64,000 bases of DNA from Lachnoclostridium phytofermentans ISDg (GTDB lineage Bacteria; Bacillota; Clostridia; Lachnospirales; Lachnospiraceae). The stretch is from assembly GCF_000018685.1 (NCBI RefSeq), contig NC_010001.1:3500001-3564000 (forward strand). Direction: 5' to 3'. Every line of letters starts with the position of its first letter. Positions within the stretch are counted from its first letter, which is position 1. Positions 24,975 through 34,075 of this stretch are shown here, piece after piece. The notes beneath the pieces were generated by a model. The model saw nothing but the letters and a program-made list of their open reading frames with translations. It was not told where the DNA came from and searched no databases. Position numbers and translations under genes: made by a program.

Positions 24975-25370
24975 AATCACCTCTTGCGTTATATTTAGCA
25001 AGGGGCGAATGAATTCGCGGTACCACCCTATTTCATTGATACGTCACCATATCAACCTTATCAAGTACACTTAGATACTCTAGTCCTGTAACGGAGACAA
25101 CCGTCATAGCATCAATAAAATAAGGCAACAACCATTAATATTCTGGTAATCATTAATTCTCTAGTAGCCATTAATATTCAGGTTACCATTATTTCTCCAG
25201 TGGTATTCATTAATTCTCTGGTAACCATTAATACTTGGTATTCCTAATTTTATATCCGTATGCAGCTCCGAGTCTTGTTTCACCATTCTTTCACTACCTT
25301 CTTCCACCAACCGAAGGCTCTCTGTAAGTGTTAGAAAGACTACTCTTCTCTTCCTAGCCTTTTTCTTGTT
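24975..25370 (-). promoter_or_regulatory. T-box riboswitch, tRNA-Met specific
   Basis: On the minus strand: Stem I with AGAGAGCC and GGTTGGTGGAAGAAGG, a specifier loop reading GAAAGA-ATG-GTGAAAC (codon AUG, Met), and the conserved T-box AGGGTGGTACCGCG at 25016-25029. It ends in a CCCCTTGC/GCAAGAGG stem running into TTTTTTT. That stem contains the ribosome site of metG, so control could act on transcription and on translation. The linker between Stem I and the antiterminator carries a tandem repeat (25130-25243). Confidence 0.93.
25130..25243. repeat. Tandem repeat inside the T-box leader
   Basis: Five to six degenerate units of about 19 bp (ACCATTAATATTCTGGTA, ATCATTAATTCTCTAGTAG and so on) lie between Stem I and the antiterminator of the T-box. 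Confidence 0.75.
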
Positions 25371-25376
25371 TTCTGT

Positions 25377-25405
25377 ATTATAGTTTTAATCTTACATTAT
25401 GTCAA
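25377..25405 (-). promoter_or_regulatory. Consensus promoter of the T-box/metG unit
   Basis: TTGACA (25400-25405), 17 bp, TATAAT (25377-25382) on the minus strand, a full consensus match just before the T-box. Confidence 0.85.
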
Positions 25406-25594
25406 GGGCTAATCGCTCTATGATTGTTTAATTGATACGCTAATCACTTAATTGAATTAGCCTTCTCTTATATTATAAGAATATATTTTAAGAATAACCA
25501 AGGTATACTCCTACTAATCCATATTCCGTAATATGATATCATTTTTGTTTATGCTATAATAACACTGATAAATCAAAGTTTGCAGGGGGTATTT

Positions 25595-26302
25595 ATGAAA
25601 ATCAGATGTGTTTGGGAACATAACGGAAACGATACGCTCCTTTATTCAGATAACTTTATCGGAGCATATACAAGGGGAAGATCAAAAGATATAGCACTGG
25701 AAAAAATGCAAGGAGAAGTGGAATCATATCTTAGATGGCAAAACGAATTGATCCCTGATTCACTTGTACCAGAGATAGTACAACAAAAGGAAAGTCAATT
25801 GCAAATTTGCGATGCAGATTCCGACATTATCTTTGATGAAGAAAAGAAACCTTTAACCAAAGAAGAGTATTTACGTTTGAAAGAATTGGCTTTAAAATCT
25901 GCAAGCGATTTTTTGAAATTATATGAAATGATTCCCGATAAAAATAAAAGCGTTTTACCAAAAAGAAAAACCTTTTATGGTGATGCACCAAGAACAGCTT
26001 ATGAGATGTATGAACATACCAAAAATGTAAACTCATACTATTTCGGAGAGATTAATACTCAAGTTGATAACAAAGGAACAATTTATACGTGTCGAAAAAA
26101 AGGATTTGAATTATTGGAGCAGAATTCTAATTATTTGATCAATCAATTAGTTGAAAGTAGTTATGATGAGTTTTGGTCTTTGAGAAAAGTTTTGAGACGT
26201 TTTATATGGCATGATAGAATACATGCCAAGGCAATGTATAAGATGGCTATTAAGACATTTGGCTATAATTCGGTTGAAAATGTATTTAAATTTAATACAT
26301 AA
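25595..26302 (+). CDS. Hypothetical protein, HicB-like N-terminus
   Basis: 235 residues from the ATG at 25595, behind CAGGGGGTATTT. I do not recognise the gene. The first 50 residues resemble the HicB antitoxin fold (IRCVWEHNGNDTLLYSDNFI, ALEKMQGEVESYLRW). The C-terminal half is helical, with FIWHDRIHAKAMYKMA near the end, recalling the His-rich last helix of DinB/YfiT-type proteins. That would suggest a metal-binding four-helix bundle. There is no signal peptide or membrane segment. It is the only plus-strand gene between 13 and 50 kb, convergent with tpiA. A long hairpin ends it at about 26329-26399. Confidence 0.75.
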   Translation: MKIRCVWEHNGNDTLLYSDNFIGAYTRGRSKDIALEKMQGEVESYLRWQNELIPDSLVPEIVQQKESQLQICDADSDIIFDEEKKPLTKEEYLRLKELALKSASDFLKLYEMIPDKNKSVLPKRKTFYGDAPRTAYEMYEHTKNVNSYYFGEINTQVDNKGTIYTCRKKGFELLEQNSNYLINQLVESSYDEFWSLRKVLRRFIWHDRIHAKAMYKMAIKTFGYNSVENVFKFNT

Positions 26303-26328
26303 GTTCAAATTTATCGATTACCTTATAA

Positions 26329-26399
26329 ATAAAGGGAGTTACAGAGAACTAAAATGTTGAATAAAATCTAACACTTTGGTTCCCTGCACCCCCTTTACT
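26329..26399. terminator. Bidirectional terminator
   Basis: A long imperfect stem (TAAAGGGAGTTACAGAGAAC against GGTTCCCTGCACCCCCTTTA) lies between the convergent hypothetical gene and tpiA. Confidence 0.65.
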
Positions 26400-26471
26400 T
26401 ATACGATATTATAGTGGCATACAATTAAATGGTACACTATAACATCGTATACTCTATAACATCTTTTATAC

Positions 26472-27218
26472 TTATTTATAATTTACAATCTGTCCAAAGT
26501 CAGGTTTTAAGCTAGCGCCACCAACTAAGCCACCATCGATATCTGATTGAGTAAATAATTCTGGTGCACTTGCAGCTGTAACGCTACCGCCATACTGAAT
26601 ACGAATAGCTTCTGCAGTTGTTTCACCATAAAGCTCACCGATACATACACGGATTGCAGCACAAACTTCCTGAGCTTGCTCTGTTGTTGCTACTTTACCT
26701 GTACCAATTGCCCAAATAGGTTCGTAAGCAATTACGGTTGTTGCTGCTTGCTCTGCTGTTACATTTAAGAAAGCTATTTTAATTTGCTGACGAATCCAGT
26801 CTATTGTAATTCCTTGCTCTCTTTGTGTTAAGGACTCACCGCAACAGATAATTGGAGTAATTCCGTGCTCTAATGCCTTTAATACTTTCTTATTTACTGT
26901 AATATCAGATTCTGCAAAGTATTCTCTTCTTTCAGAATGTCCAATTATAACATATTTTACGCCGATATCAGTTAACATGTTAGGAGCGATTTCTCCAGTA
27001 TAAGCACCACTCTCTTCATAAAACATATTCTCAGCACCAATAGAAATGTTTGATCCCTTCGCTGCTTCAATTGCAGTTGTTAAAGAAATCGCTGGTACAC
27101 AAAATACTACGTCTACATCATCATTTTTAACTAATGGCTTTAATTCTTCTATTAACTTAACAGTCTCACTTGGAGTCTTGTTCATTTTCCAGTTACCTGC
27201 AATAATTTTTCTACGCAT
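26472..27218 (-). CDS. tpiA: Triosephosphate isomerase
   Basis: 248 residues, normal length. Interconverts dihydroxyacetone phosphate and glyceraldehyde 3-phosphate. Active-site residues are present: N9 and K11 (GNWKMN), the His of IIGHSERR, the catalytic Glu in [11 protein letters not shown], and the phosphate-binding loops GGSV and GGASL. Encoded downstream of pgk and gap in the same direction, with a gap of about 136 bp from pgk. Confidence 0.98.
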
Positions 27219-27354
27219 TGTTTGTTCTCCTTATTCTTTTTAGTCTATTATGTATGATGGCTGCTTGTTAGGAGCGCATACCGCTTCAAACAAACAGCCA
27301 TGCATCGACTATTGTATTATAACCAATAAAACTGAAAAGATTTATAATTTTATA

Positions 27355-28548
27355 TTATTTATCGTTAGCTGCTACTACACCTGGAAGCTCTTTGCCTTCA
27401 AGGAACTCTAAGGAAGCACCGCCACCTGTTGAGATATGAGACATCTTGTCTCCAAATCCTAACTGATTAACAGCTGCTGCAGAATCACCACCACCGATGA
27501 TTGTTGTAGCATCAATATCAGCCATAGCCTGAGCTACTGCGATTGTACCCTTTGCATAATTAGACATTTCGAATACACCCATTGGTCCATTCCATACTAC
27601 TGTCTTAGCACTCTTAAGAGCATCTGCATAAAGTTCGCAAGTCTTTGGTCCAATATCAAGACCTTCTTCATCTGCTTCGATTTCTCCACGGCCAACTATT
27701 CTGGATGGAGCATCGTTACTGAACTCTTTTGCAACTACTGTGTCGATAGGAAGTAATAAGTTAACACCATTCTTCTTAGCTTTTTCCATCATTTCTTTTG
27801 CATAATCGATGTAATCAGCCTCTAATAAAGAATTACCAACTTCTTCTCCAAGAGCCTTCATGAAAGTATAAGCCATACCACCACCGATGATAAGGGTATC
27901 TACTTTATCAAGAAGGTTGTTAATTACGGAAATCTTAGAAGAAACTTTAGAACCACCAAGGATAGCGACTAAAGGTCTTACTGGATTATTTACTGCATTT
28001 CCTAAGAAGTCGATTTCTTTCTGCATTAAGTAACCAACTACTGCTGTATCAACAAACTGTGTGATACCAACATTAGAGCAATGTGCTCTATGAGCTGTAC
28101 CAAATGCATCATTTACGAATACATCGCAAAGGGAAGCAAGTTCTTTAGAGAAAGCTTCACCATTTTTTGTCTCTTCTGCTCTGTAACGAGTATTCTCAAG
28201 TAATACTACATCTCCATCGTTCATAGCAGCAACAGCAGCCTTTGCATTCTCACCAACTACAGTTGCATCTGCAGCGAATTTAACTTCTTTAGAAAGTAAT
28301 TTAGCTAAAGCTTCTGCAACAGGAGCTAGGGATAACTCTGGCTTTGGCTCTCCCTTTGGCTTACCAAGATGGGAGCAAAGAATAACCTTTCCACCATCAT
28401 TGATTAATTTCTTAATAGTAGGAAGTGCAGCTACAAGACGAGTATCGTCTGTAATCTTTCCTTCTTGTAATGGTACGTTAAAGTCACAACGAACTAAAAC
28501 TCTTTTTCCTTTTACATTGATATCATCAACTGATTTCTTGTTTAACAT
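27355..28548 (-). CDS. pgk: Phosphoglycerate kinase
   Basis: 397 residues from the ATG at 28548, with AAGGAG eight bases upstream; the frame runs open to 28644 without a ribosome site. Transfers phosphate from 1,3-bisphosphoglycerate to ADP. Motifs: RCDFNVPLQ, HLGKPKGEP, AFGTAHRAHCSN, the hinge region and the nucleotide site GGGDSAAAV with THISTGGGASLEFLEGK. Separated from gap by a strong terminator at 28688-28717, so some transcription must start or continue between them. Confidence 0.98.
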   Translation of the reverse strand: MLNKKSVDDINVKGKRVLVRCDFNVPLQEGKITDDTRLVAALPTIKKLINDGGKVILCSHLGKPKGEPKPELSLAPVAEALAKLLSKEVKFAADATVVGENAKAAVAAMNDGDVVLLENTRYRAEETKNGEAFSKELASLCDVFVNDAFGTAHRAHCSNVGITQFVDTAVVGYLMQKEIDFLGNAVNNPVRPLVAILGGSKVSSKISVINNLLDKVDTLIIGGGMAYTFMKALGEEVGNSLLEADYIDYAKEMMEKAKKNGVNLLLPIDTVVAKEFSNDAPSRIVGRGEIEADEEGLDIGPKTCELYADALKSAKTVVWNGPMGVFEMSNYAKGTIAVAQAMADIDATTIIGGGDSAAAVNQLGFGDKMSHISTGGGASLEFLEGKELPGVVAANDK

Positions 28549-28687
28549 ACGTAAAACTCCTTTCTTTATCGAAACAGCGAAACGGCTTCCCCGTTTTTCT
28601 GCAAAATTTATTCTAGGTAGGAGATATTTTCTATAACAATACACCTATGTGGATGTAAATTCAAGAAATTTCCTAGTAATTTAAAAA

Positions 28688-28717
28688 ATGGGTCCGGTCC
28701 ATAAAGACCGGACCCAT
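28688..28717 (-). terminator. Terminator between gap and pgk
   Basis: ATGGGTCCGGTC (28688-28699) pairs perfectly with GACCGGACCCAT (28706-28717), followed on the minus strand by TTTTTT. It probably sets a gap to pgk expression ratio by partial readthrough. Confidence 0.85.
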
Positions 28718-28730
28718 ACTGGATCTTCTA

Positions 28731-29741
28731 TTATGCTAATTCAGCGAAGTACTTGATTGTTCTTACCATCTGGCTTGTGTAAGAATTCTCATTGTCGTAC
28801 CAAGAAACGATCTTAACTAAAGTCTTTCCATCAGGAAGCTCTGTAACCTTAGTCTGAGTTGCATCGAATAAAGAACCATATCTAATTCCAATGACATCAG
28901 AAGATACTAACTCTTCCTCTGTGTAACCAAAAGATTCACTAGCTGCTGCCTTCATAGCTGCATTGATGTCATTCTTAGTTACTTTCTTGTTAACAACTGC
29001 TACTAACTCAGTAGTAGATCCTGTTGGAACTGGAACTCTTTGAGCTGCACCGTCTAATTTACCAGCTAAATCTGGAATAACTAAACCAATTGCCTTAGCA
29101 GCACCAGTGCTGTTAGGAACGATGTTACAAGCAGCTGCACGAGCTCTTCTTAAATCGCCTTTTCTGTGTGGTCCATCAAGTACCATCTGATCACCTGTGT
29201 AAGCGTGGATTGTAGTCATGAAACCTTTTTCAATTGAAGCTAACTTGTTTAATGTATCTGCCATAGGAGCTAAACAGTTTGTTGTACAAGAAGCTGCAGA
29301 AATGATTGTATCTTCAGCTGTTAATGTATTTTCATTTACGCTGAAAACGACAGTAGGAAGATCATCACCAGCTGGAGCGGAGATAACAACCTTCTTAGCA
29401 CCAGCATCAATGTGTGCCTGAGATTTAGCCTTGGATACATAGAAACCTGTACATTCAAGTACAACGTCTACTCCAAGTGTTCCCCAAGGAAGTTTAGAAG
29501 CATCTGCTTCAGCATAAATTTTAATTTCCTTACCGTCAACTACGATAGAAGACTCTTTTGCTTCTACTGTGTGTCCGTCATATCTTCCCTGAGCTGAATC
29601 ATACTTTAACAAATGAGCTAACATAGCTGGGCTTGTTAAATCGTTGATTGCTACTACTTCGTAACCTTCTGCGCCAAACATCTGTCTGAATGCAAGACGA
29701 CCGATACGTCCAAAACCATTAATTGCTACTTTTACTGCCAT
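28731..29741 (-). CDS. gap: Glyceraldehyde-3-phosphate dehydrogenase, type I
   Basis: 336 residues from the ATG at 29741, with AGGAGG nine bases upstream; the 14 extra codons upstream in frame are not conserved-looking. Oxidises glyceraldehyde 3-phosphate with NAD and phosphate. NAD site INGFGRIGR at residues 7-15; catalytic C152 (SAASCTTNCLAP); substrate site RVPVPTGS. Consensus promoter at 29878-29906 and a leader of about 130 nt. The 3' terminator lies at 28688-28717. Confidence 0.98.
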   Translation of the reverse strand: MAVKVAINGFGRIGRLAFRQMFGAEGYEVVAINDLTSPAMLAHLLKYDSAQGRYDGHTVEAKESSIVVDGKEIKIYAEADASKLPWGTLGVDVVLECTGFYVSKAKSQAHIDAGAKKVVISAPAGDDLPTVVFSVNENTLTAEDTIISAASCTTNCLAPMADTLNKLASIEKGFMTTIHAYTGDQMVLDGPHRKGDLRRARAAACNIVPNSTGAAKAIGLVIPDLAGKLDGAAQRVPVPTGSTTELVAVVNKKVTKNDINAAMKAAASESFGYTEEELVSSDVIGIRYGSLFDATQTKVTELPDGKTLVKIVSWYDNENSYTSQMVRTIKYFAELA

Positions 29742-29877
29742 GATTAAATTCCTCCTAAATGAAATTTTATAATATACTGTCATAAATACTAACCAAAGTG
29801 GACAGCTATTAATTTATTTCTTGGATTGTTAAGATTTTGTCAAAGACTAAGCCTGACTATAACCAAAATCCTTCTCT

Positions 29878-29906
29878 ATTTTACCCAATTTGTAATATAA
29901 TTTCAA
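29878..29906 (-). promoter_or_regulatory. Promoter of gap
   Basis: TTGAAA (29901-29906), 17 bp, TAAAAT (29878-29883) on the minus strand. The rest of the 29742-30108 interval is very AT-rich and holds no supported gene. Confidence 0.8.
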
Positions 29907-30108
29907 GCAAATTTTATTATTTTACTAATTATTAACACTTAGGCTATAATTCAACCTTTTCCATTCTTTTTTTTGTGCATTTTATAATTATAATTTTGTT
30001 AATAAAAATGATAGGGTTAATAATTAAGCTGACTTATTTTTGATTTGTATTGTAACTATTATTAACTTGAAATTATGTTTATATTTCCCTTGAACAAAAT
30101 GTTAGTAT

Positions 30109-30705
30109 TTATTTAATAGGCCCCATCTTATTGAGTGGCCATAAACGAAAAATTGCTCTTCCACCGATGTTTTCTTTTTTCACCGGACCTACTTCTTCAT
30201 AGCGACTATCTAGACTTACAGTTCTATTATCACCAAGTACAAAATATTCATCCTCTTCTAATGTAATTGGATTCGCCGCAAGACCAGGTTTTCTTATTGG
30301 GTCTTTTCCAAAGTCTTCCTTCAGTAATTCACCGTTAACAAAGATATCCTCACCAATGATTTGAACTGTTTCTCCTGGCATGCCAATAATACGTTTGATA
30401 TAATATTCATCATCTCCTTTTTCGTGAGGATAAAATACAATCACATCAAAACGTTTTAATTTGTCAAAGTGATAAGATATTTTCTCTACCCATAGATTTT
30501 CACCATTATGCAGTGATGTTTCCATAGAGTCACCTACTACAATTGTTCTTTGTAGTATATATCTTGGTACAATAAAAGCTGCAAAATACAAGGCCACTAT
30601 GTAGATTAAGATTTCAAACACAATCCGTTTCCTCGAACTCTTTCCTTCTGTGTGTGCCACTTCAGTTTCTAAATCATGATAACCATCTACTTCTTTATCT
30701 TCCAT
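30109..30705 (-). CDS. lepB: Signal peptidase I (second of a pair)
   Basis: 198 residues. Removes signal peptides from exported proteins at the outer membrane face. One membrane helix (about 29-50), then the catalytic Ser60 (VVGDSMETSLHNG) and Lys104 (YYIKRIIGMPGETVQI), and the GDNR box (FVLGDNRTVSLDSR). The acidic N-terminal tail is longer than usual. The ribosome site is weak (GGCGGTGAT). Starts 11 bp after the first copy, from which it differs through most of the sequence, so the duplication is old. Confidence 0.95.
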   Translation of the reverse strand: MEDKEVDGYHDLETEVAHTEGKSSRKRIVFEILIYIVALYFAAFIVPRYILQRTIVVGDSMETSLHNGENLWVEKISYHFDKLKRFDVIVFYPHEKGDDEYYIKRIIGMPGETVQIIGEDIFVNGELLKEDFGKDPIRKPGLAANPITLEEDEYFVLGDNRTVSLDSRYEEVGPVKKENIGGRAIFRLWPLNKMGPIK

Positions 30706-30716
30706 GCTATCACCGC

Positions 30717-31322
30717 CTATTTATGTTTTACTATACCAAAATCTCTAAAAGGCCATATAGTGCACCACGCACGGCCCAATATGGAATCTTGTTTTACTAC
30801 ACCAACACTTGGATCTCTACTGTCTTTACTATTATTTCTGTTATCACCAAGTACAAAATATTCACCTTCTCCAAGGACGATTTTTTCACCAGCAATACCT
30901 GCACTCTTAATGAGATTTTCAAGTCCATAATTCTCATCTAAACGTTCTCCATTGATAAGAATTACACTATCCATAATTTGCACTGTTTCTCCTGGTAATC
31001 CAATCACACGTTTGATATAGTATAACTCATTATCATCCTCATAAGGCTGAAAAACAATGACATCAAAACGTTTTGGCTCTGATAGGCTATACGAAATTTT
31101 CTCTAAAAGCACATGGTTATTATTATGGAGAGTTGGTTCCATGGAACTTCCGTTTACTTCAACAGGTTGAATTAGAAAACGCTGTACTAACAACACAACT
31201 ACAAATATAATGATAAAGTAAGCTACCGTCTCTATGGATTGTCGTAAAAACGATTTACCATCCTGCATTCCTTTATCGTTTTCCACAGTTGCTGTCTCCT
31301 CTATTTTAATGTCATTACGCAT
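30717..31322 (-). CDS. lepB: Signal peptidase I (first of a pair)
   Basis: 201 residues with a single membrane helix (about 31-50), catalytic Ser60 (VNGSSMEPTLHNN) and Lys104 (YYIKRVIGLPGETVQI), and box E LGDNRNNSKDSRDP. The catalytic residues fall at the same numbers as in the second copy. RBS AAAGGG. It lies downstream of yicC-remA-rpoZ with about 80 bp between, possibly in one long transcript. Confidence 0.95.
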   Translation of the reverse strand: MRNDIKIEETATVENDKGMQDGKSFLRQSIETVAYFIIIFVVVLLVQRFLIQPVEVNGSSMEPTLHNNNHVLLEKISYSLSEPKRFDVIVFQPYEDDNELYYIKRVIGLPGETVQIMDSVILINGERLDENYGLENLIKSAGIAGEKIVLGEGEYFVLGDNRNNSKDSRDPSVGVVKQDSILGRAWCTIWPFRDFGIVKHK

Positions 31323-31401
31323 AATTTCCCTTTCATTGGAACAGGCTGTTGCAAGTCGTCCTATAAGACATCTTTACAACAGCCCTCACACTTGTTATAG
31401 C

Positions 31402-31650
31402 TTATTCATTTTCATTTTCGTCATCTTCGCTTACGATCTTTACTTTAGATTTGTAAAGCTCTTCCACTGCTATAGAAAGTGGTTTATTGCAACTACTTTC
31501 TGTTAAAGGTTCTGCACCGTCAATAATTTGTCTAGCACGCTTTGCTGTAGCTAATACGATAGAATAACGGCTGTTTACTACTGGCTGTTCGCCTGGTTCT
31601 ACCTCGCTATTAACTACCTGCATTAAGTCATTATAAGATGGATGTAGCAT
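31402..31650 (-). CDS. rpoZ: RNA polymerase omega subunit
   Basis: 82 residues. Promotes assembly and stability of RNA polymerase by holding the beta' subunit. The omega motif is clear: NSRYSIVLATAKRARQI followed by KPLSIAVEELYKSKVKI. The C-terminus is acidic. RBS GGAAGGAG. In many Firmicutes gmk lies between remA and rpoZ; here only about 36 bp separate them, so gmk must be elsewhere. Confidence 0.95.
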   Translation of the reverse strand: MLHPSYNDLMQVVNSEVEPGEQPVVNSRYSIVLATAKRARQIIDGAEPLTESSCNKPLSIAVEELYKSKVKIVSEDDENENE

Positions 31651-31686
31651 TTTAATATCTCCTTCCTTGACAATCCTTAATTTATT

Positions 31687-31962
31687 TTATAGAGCTTGGA
31701 AAACTTCATTGCTTTCTATGCTCTCTCGTTGGTTCACACGATTTGCAATTGTCTCGGGAAGCAATGCTGACAACACAATCTGTCCAGTTTCCATAACAAC
31801 AACTGCTTTGCATTTTCTTCCACAAGTTGCATCCACACAGCTGCCGCTATCTTTTGCATTTTGAACCATTCTTTTTACCGGAGCTGCCTCCGGCCGTATT
31901 ACAGAAATTATCTTACCTGCATTTACTACATTACCAAAACCAATATTAATCAGTTTATTCAA
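31687..31962 (-). CDS. remA: RemA/DUF370 regulator
   Basis: 91 residues. Members of this family are DNA-binding activators of biofilm and osmoprotection genes in Bacillus. Conserved start INIGFGNVVNAGKIISVIRP, then a more variable middle with three Cys (CVDATCGRKC) and the conserved AVVVMETGQIVLSALLPETI. TTG start behind GAGGGG. Encoded 12 bp after yicC, the usual neighbour. Confidence 0.92.
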   Translation of the reverse strand: MNKLINIGFGNVVNAGKIISVIRPEAAPVKRMVQNAKDSGSCVDATCGRKCKAVVVMETGQIVLSALLPETIANRVNQRESIESNEVFQAL

Positions 31963-31974
31963 CTGTATCCCCTC

Positions 31975-32853
31975 TTACTCAATGTTCTGTATCTGTTCTC
32001 GTATCTTTTCAATTTCAGTTTTTAAATCGATTGCTTGATTCGATACAGCCAAATCATTCGCCTTCGACAAGATGGTATTAGCTTCACGGTTCATTTCCTG
32101 AGCAATAAAATCTAATTTTCTTCCTACATTTACTGCTTCATTCAGAGTGCTCTTCATATTGTTGATATGAGCCCGTAACCGAACTGTTTCTTCATCTACA
32201 CAGATTTTATCAGCAAATATGGTAATCTCCGTTGCTAAAACACTCTCATCAATGGAGGTTTCTCCTAATAGTTCCTTCACTTTATCAGACAGCTTTTTGC
32301 GATATTCTGAAACGATTTGAGGTTCTCTTTCTTCGATAAATTCTACAATCGCTAACATGCCATCTAACTTTGCATGAATATCTTCTAACAAATGCTCGCC
32401 TTCTGCGATTCGTGTCTCCACAAATTTTTCTGCAGCTGCTCTTACTGTTTTCTCTAGCAAATCCCATAGTTCTTGTTCATCCATGGTCTGATCCTCAAGT
32501 GTAAAAACATCTGGAAATCTTGATAATATGGAGGCTCTAACATCATTCTCTATACCAAAATCCCGGCTCATTTTTTCGAGACCGTTATAGTATTCTCTTG
32601 CAATATCCTCGTTGTATTTAACGCAAGCTTTACCTTCCGTGTAATCCTCGTATGTAATAAATACATCGACCTTTCCACGGCTAATATATTGTTTTAGAAC
32701 GTTTCGAATACCTGATTCAAAAAAGTTTAATTTCTTAGGCAATTTTACCGAAATCTCAAGGTAACGGTGGTTGACAGATTTTAGCTCTACTATCAACTTA
32801 CGTTCCCCGGTATCAATCTCACATCTACCAAAGCCAGTCATACTCTTTAACAT
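31975..32853 (-). CDS. yicC: YicC/YloC-family endoribonuclease
   Basis: 292 residues, standard length. N-terminal YicC domain (MLKSMTGFGRCEIDTGERKL, ELKSVNHRYLEISVKLPKKL) and C-terminal DUF1732 (ELLGETSIDESVLATEITIF, GRKLDFIAQEMNREANTILS). Members cleave RNA and affect small-RNA turnover. First gene of yicC-remA-rpoZ. A short hairpin (GTGAAGAA/TTCTTCAC near 32975) lies in the upstream region. Confidence 0.94.
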   Translation of the reverse strand: MLKSMTGFGRCEIDTGERKLIVELKSVNHRYLEISVKLPKKLNFFESGIRNVLKQYISRGKVDVFITYEDYTEGKACVKYNEDIAREYYNGLEKMSRDFGIENDVRASILSRFPDVFTLEDQTMDEQELWDLLEKTVRAAAEKFVETRIAEGEHLLEDIHAKLDGMLAIVEFIEEREPQIVSEYRKKLSDKVKELLGETSIDESVLATEITIFADKICVDEETVRLRAHINNMKSTLNEAVNVGRKLDFIAQEMNREANTILSKANDLAVSNQAIDLKTEIEKIREQIQNIE

Positions 32854-33118
32854 ATCAGCTCAATTCCTCTCGTGATAAGTTTGAAAGAAAACTATAAATT
32901 TTCTTTCCTACGGATATTTATGCCTGCGTCGTTCTCGGTGCAAATATCAGCATTCTAAACGCGCATGTTTTCAGTGAAGAAGAATTTCTTCACACTTTGG
33001 AATAACTCCTGTGATTCTTAGTTAACCTATTGTCTCGATTAGCCATTATCTAAAACATTATATATAAAAATAATTTGTTCGTCAAGTAATTTCTAGTTTT
33101 TGGTGATTAATTCCATAC

Positions 33119-34075
33119 TTAATTAAAGTACACTAATTTTTCTTTTGGTTCCTCTGCCATTTCGATCTTCTTCGCATAAAGAACCGGTCCTTTTCCGTGA
33201 TATTCCTTGTAGTATTCAACACGAACCTGCGCTGTTAACGTAATCCACATACGGTTCTTTAACTGATCAATAGCTACTGGACCCGCATAATCTGTCTTAC
33301 ATAGGAAGCCAATAAATGCAATATCATCTGCGCAACAAGTCATTGCAAATCTACCAGGGACAAATGCTCCCTTAGGAAATCGCTCTGTTTTATAAACCAT
33401 GGCACGAAATGTAATTGTTTTCCCTTGATACATCTTGGGATTATCCATTGCATGCAAATACCATAGTCCATAGTCTTCATCACATAAGTCAATGTGGTCT
33501 GCTGTAATATCAAATGGTAGTACTTCTTCTCCAGCATCGGTCGTAACTCCGTCAACAGATTCATATACAATCTCTGCCTTTCGATTTACAGGCTTAATGG
33601 TACGTCTAATTGCAAGCTTATCCGTAGATTCATCACAACGATTTACTATTACGGTATCAGAATATTTAAATTGTGAAATCATGATGGATTTAAAGTTATT
33701 CATATAATTTTGGTAGGTGGACGCATCGATTAAAGTGATGATCTGTGCCATTTCAAGTGGCTCAGGTAACTCCATCTCTAAAAATTCTTCGGTATCCCAC
33801 ATACCATTGTACTCTATCATAATCCGCTGAGGTTTATAGCGCTCATAGCAACGTTTCAAAAATTCTTCATTAAATTCATCTTGATCCTCTACTACAACCA
33901 CATCAACCTTTAACTTTGCTAACATAGCTTCGTCATATTCTACTTCCCCTTCTTCACAAACAAGGAGTAAGGTTCGGACAGATTCTGTAAATTCTGGGTC
34001 TTTCATTGTTTCAAGTACAAATGTACTTTTTCCACTTTCTAAAAACCCATTGACTAAATATACTGGTATCTCCAT
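33119..34075 (-). CDS. COG0523-like GTPase with C-terminal extra domain
   Basis: 318 residues from the ATG at 34075 (RBS GGAGG). The GTPase part (1-180) has a Walker A variant NGFLESGKSTF and the guanine motif VNRCDE, but lacks the CxCC metal motif usual for COG0523 proteins. The last 120 residues (GKTITFRAMVYKTERFPKGA, MTCCADDIAFIGFLCK) resemble the soluble domain of TIGR03943/DUF1980 permease partners. That family sits with COG0523 GTPases in other Firmicutes. A role in metal delivery or stress is inferred. It lies just downstream of a second COG0523 GTPase gene. Confidence 0.8.
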   Translation of the reverse strand: MEIPVYLVNGFLESGKSTFVLETMKDPEFTESVRTLLLVCEEGEVEYDEAMLAKLKVDVVVVEDQDEFNEEFLKRCYERYKPQRIMIEYNGMWDTEEFLEMELPEPLEMAQIITLIDASTYQNYMNNFKSIMISQFKYSDTVIVNRCDESTDKLAIRRTIKPVNRKAEIVYESVDGVTTDAGEEVLPFDITADHIDLCDEDYGLWYLHAMDNPKMYQGKTITFRAMVYKTERFPKGAFVPGRFAMTCCADDIAFIGFLCKTDYAGPVAIDQLKNRMWITLTAQVRVEYYKEYHGKGPVLYAKKIEMAEEPKEKLVYFN

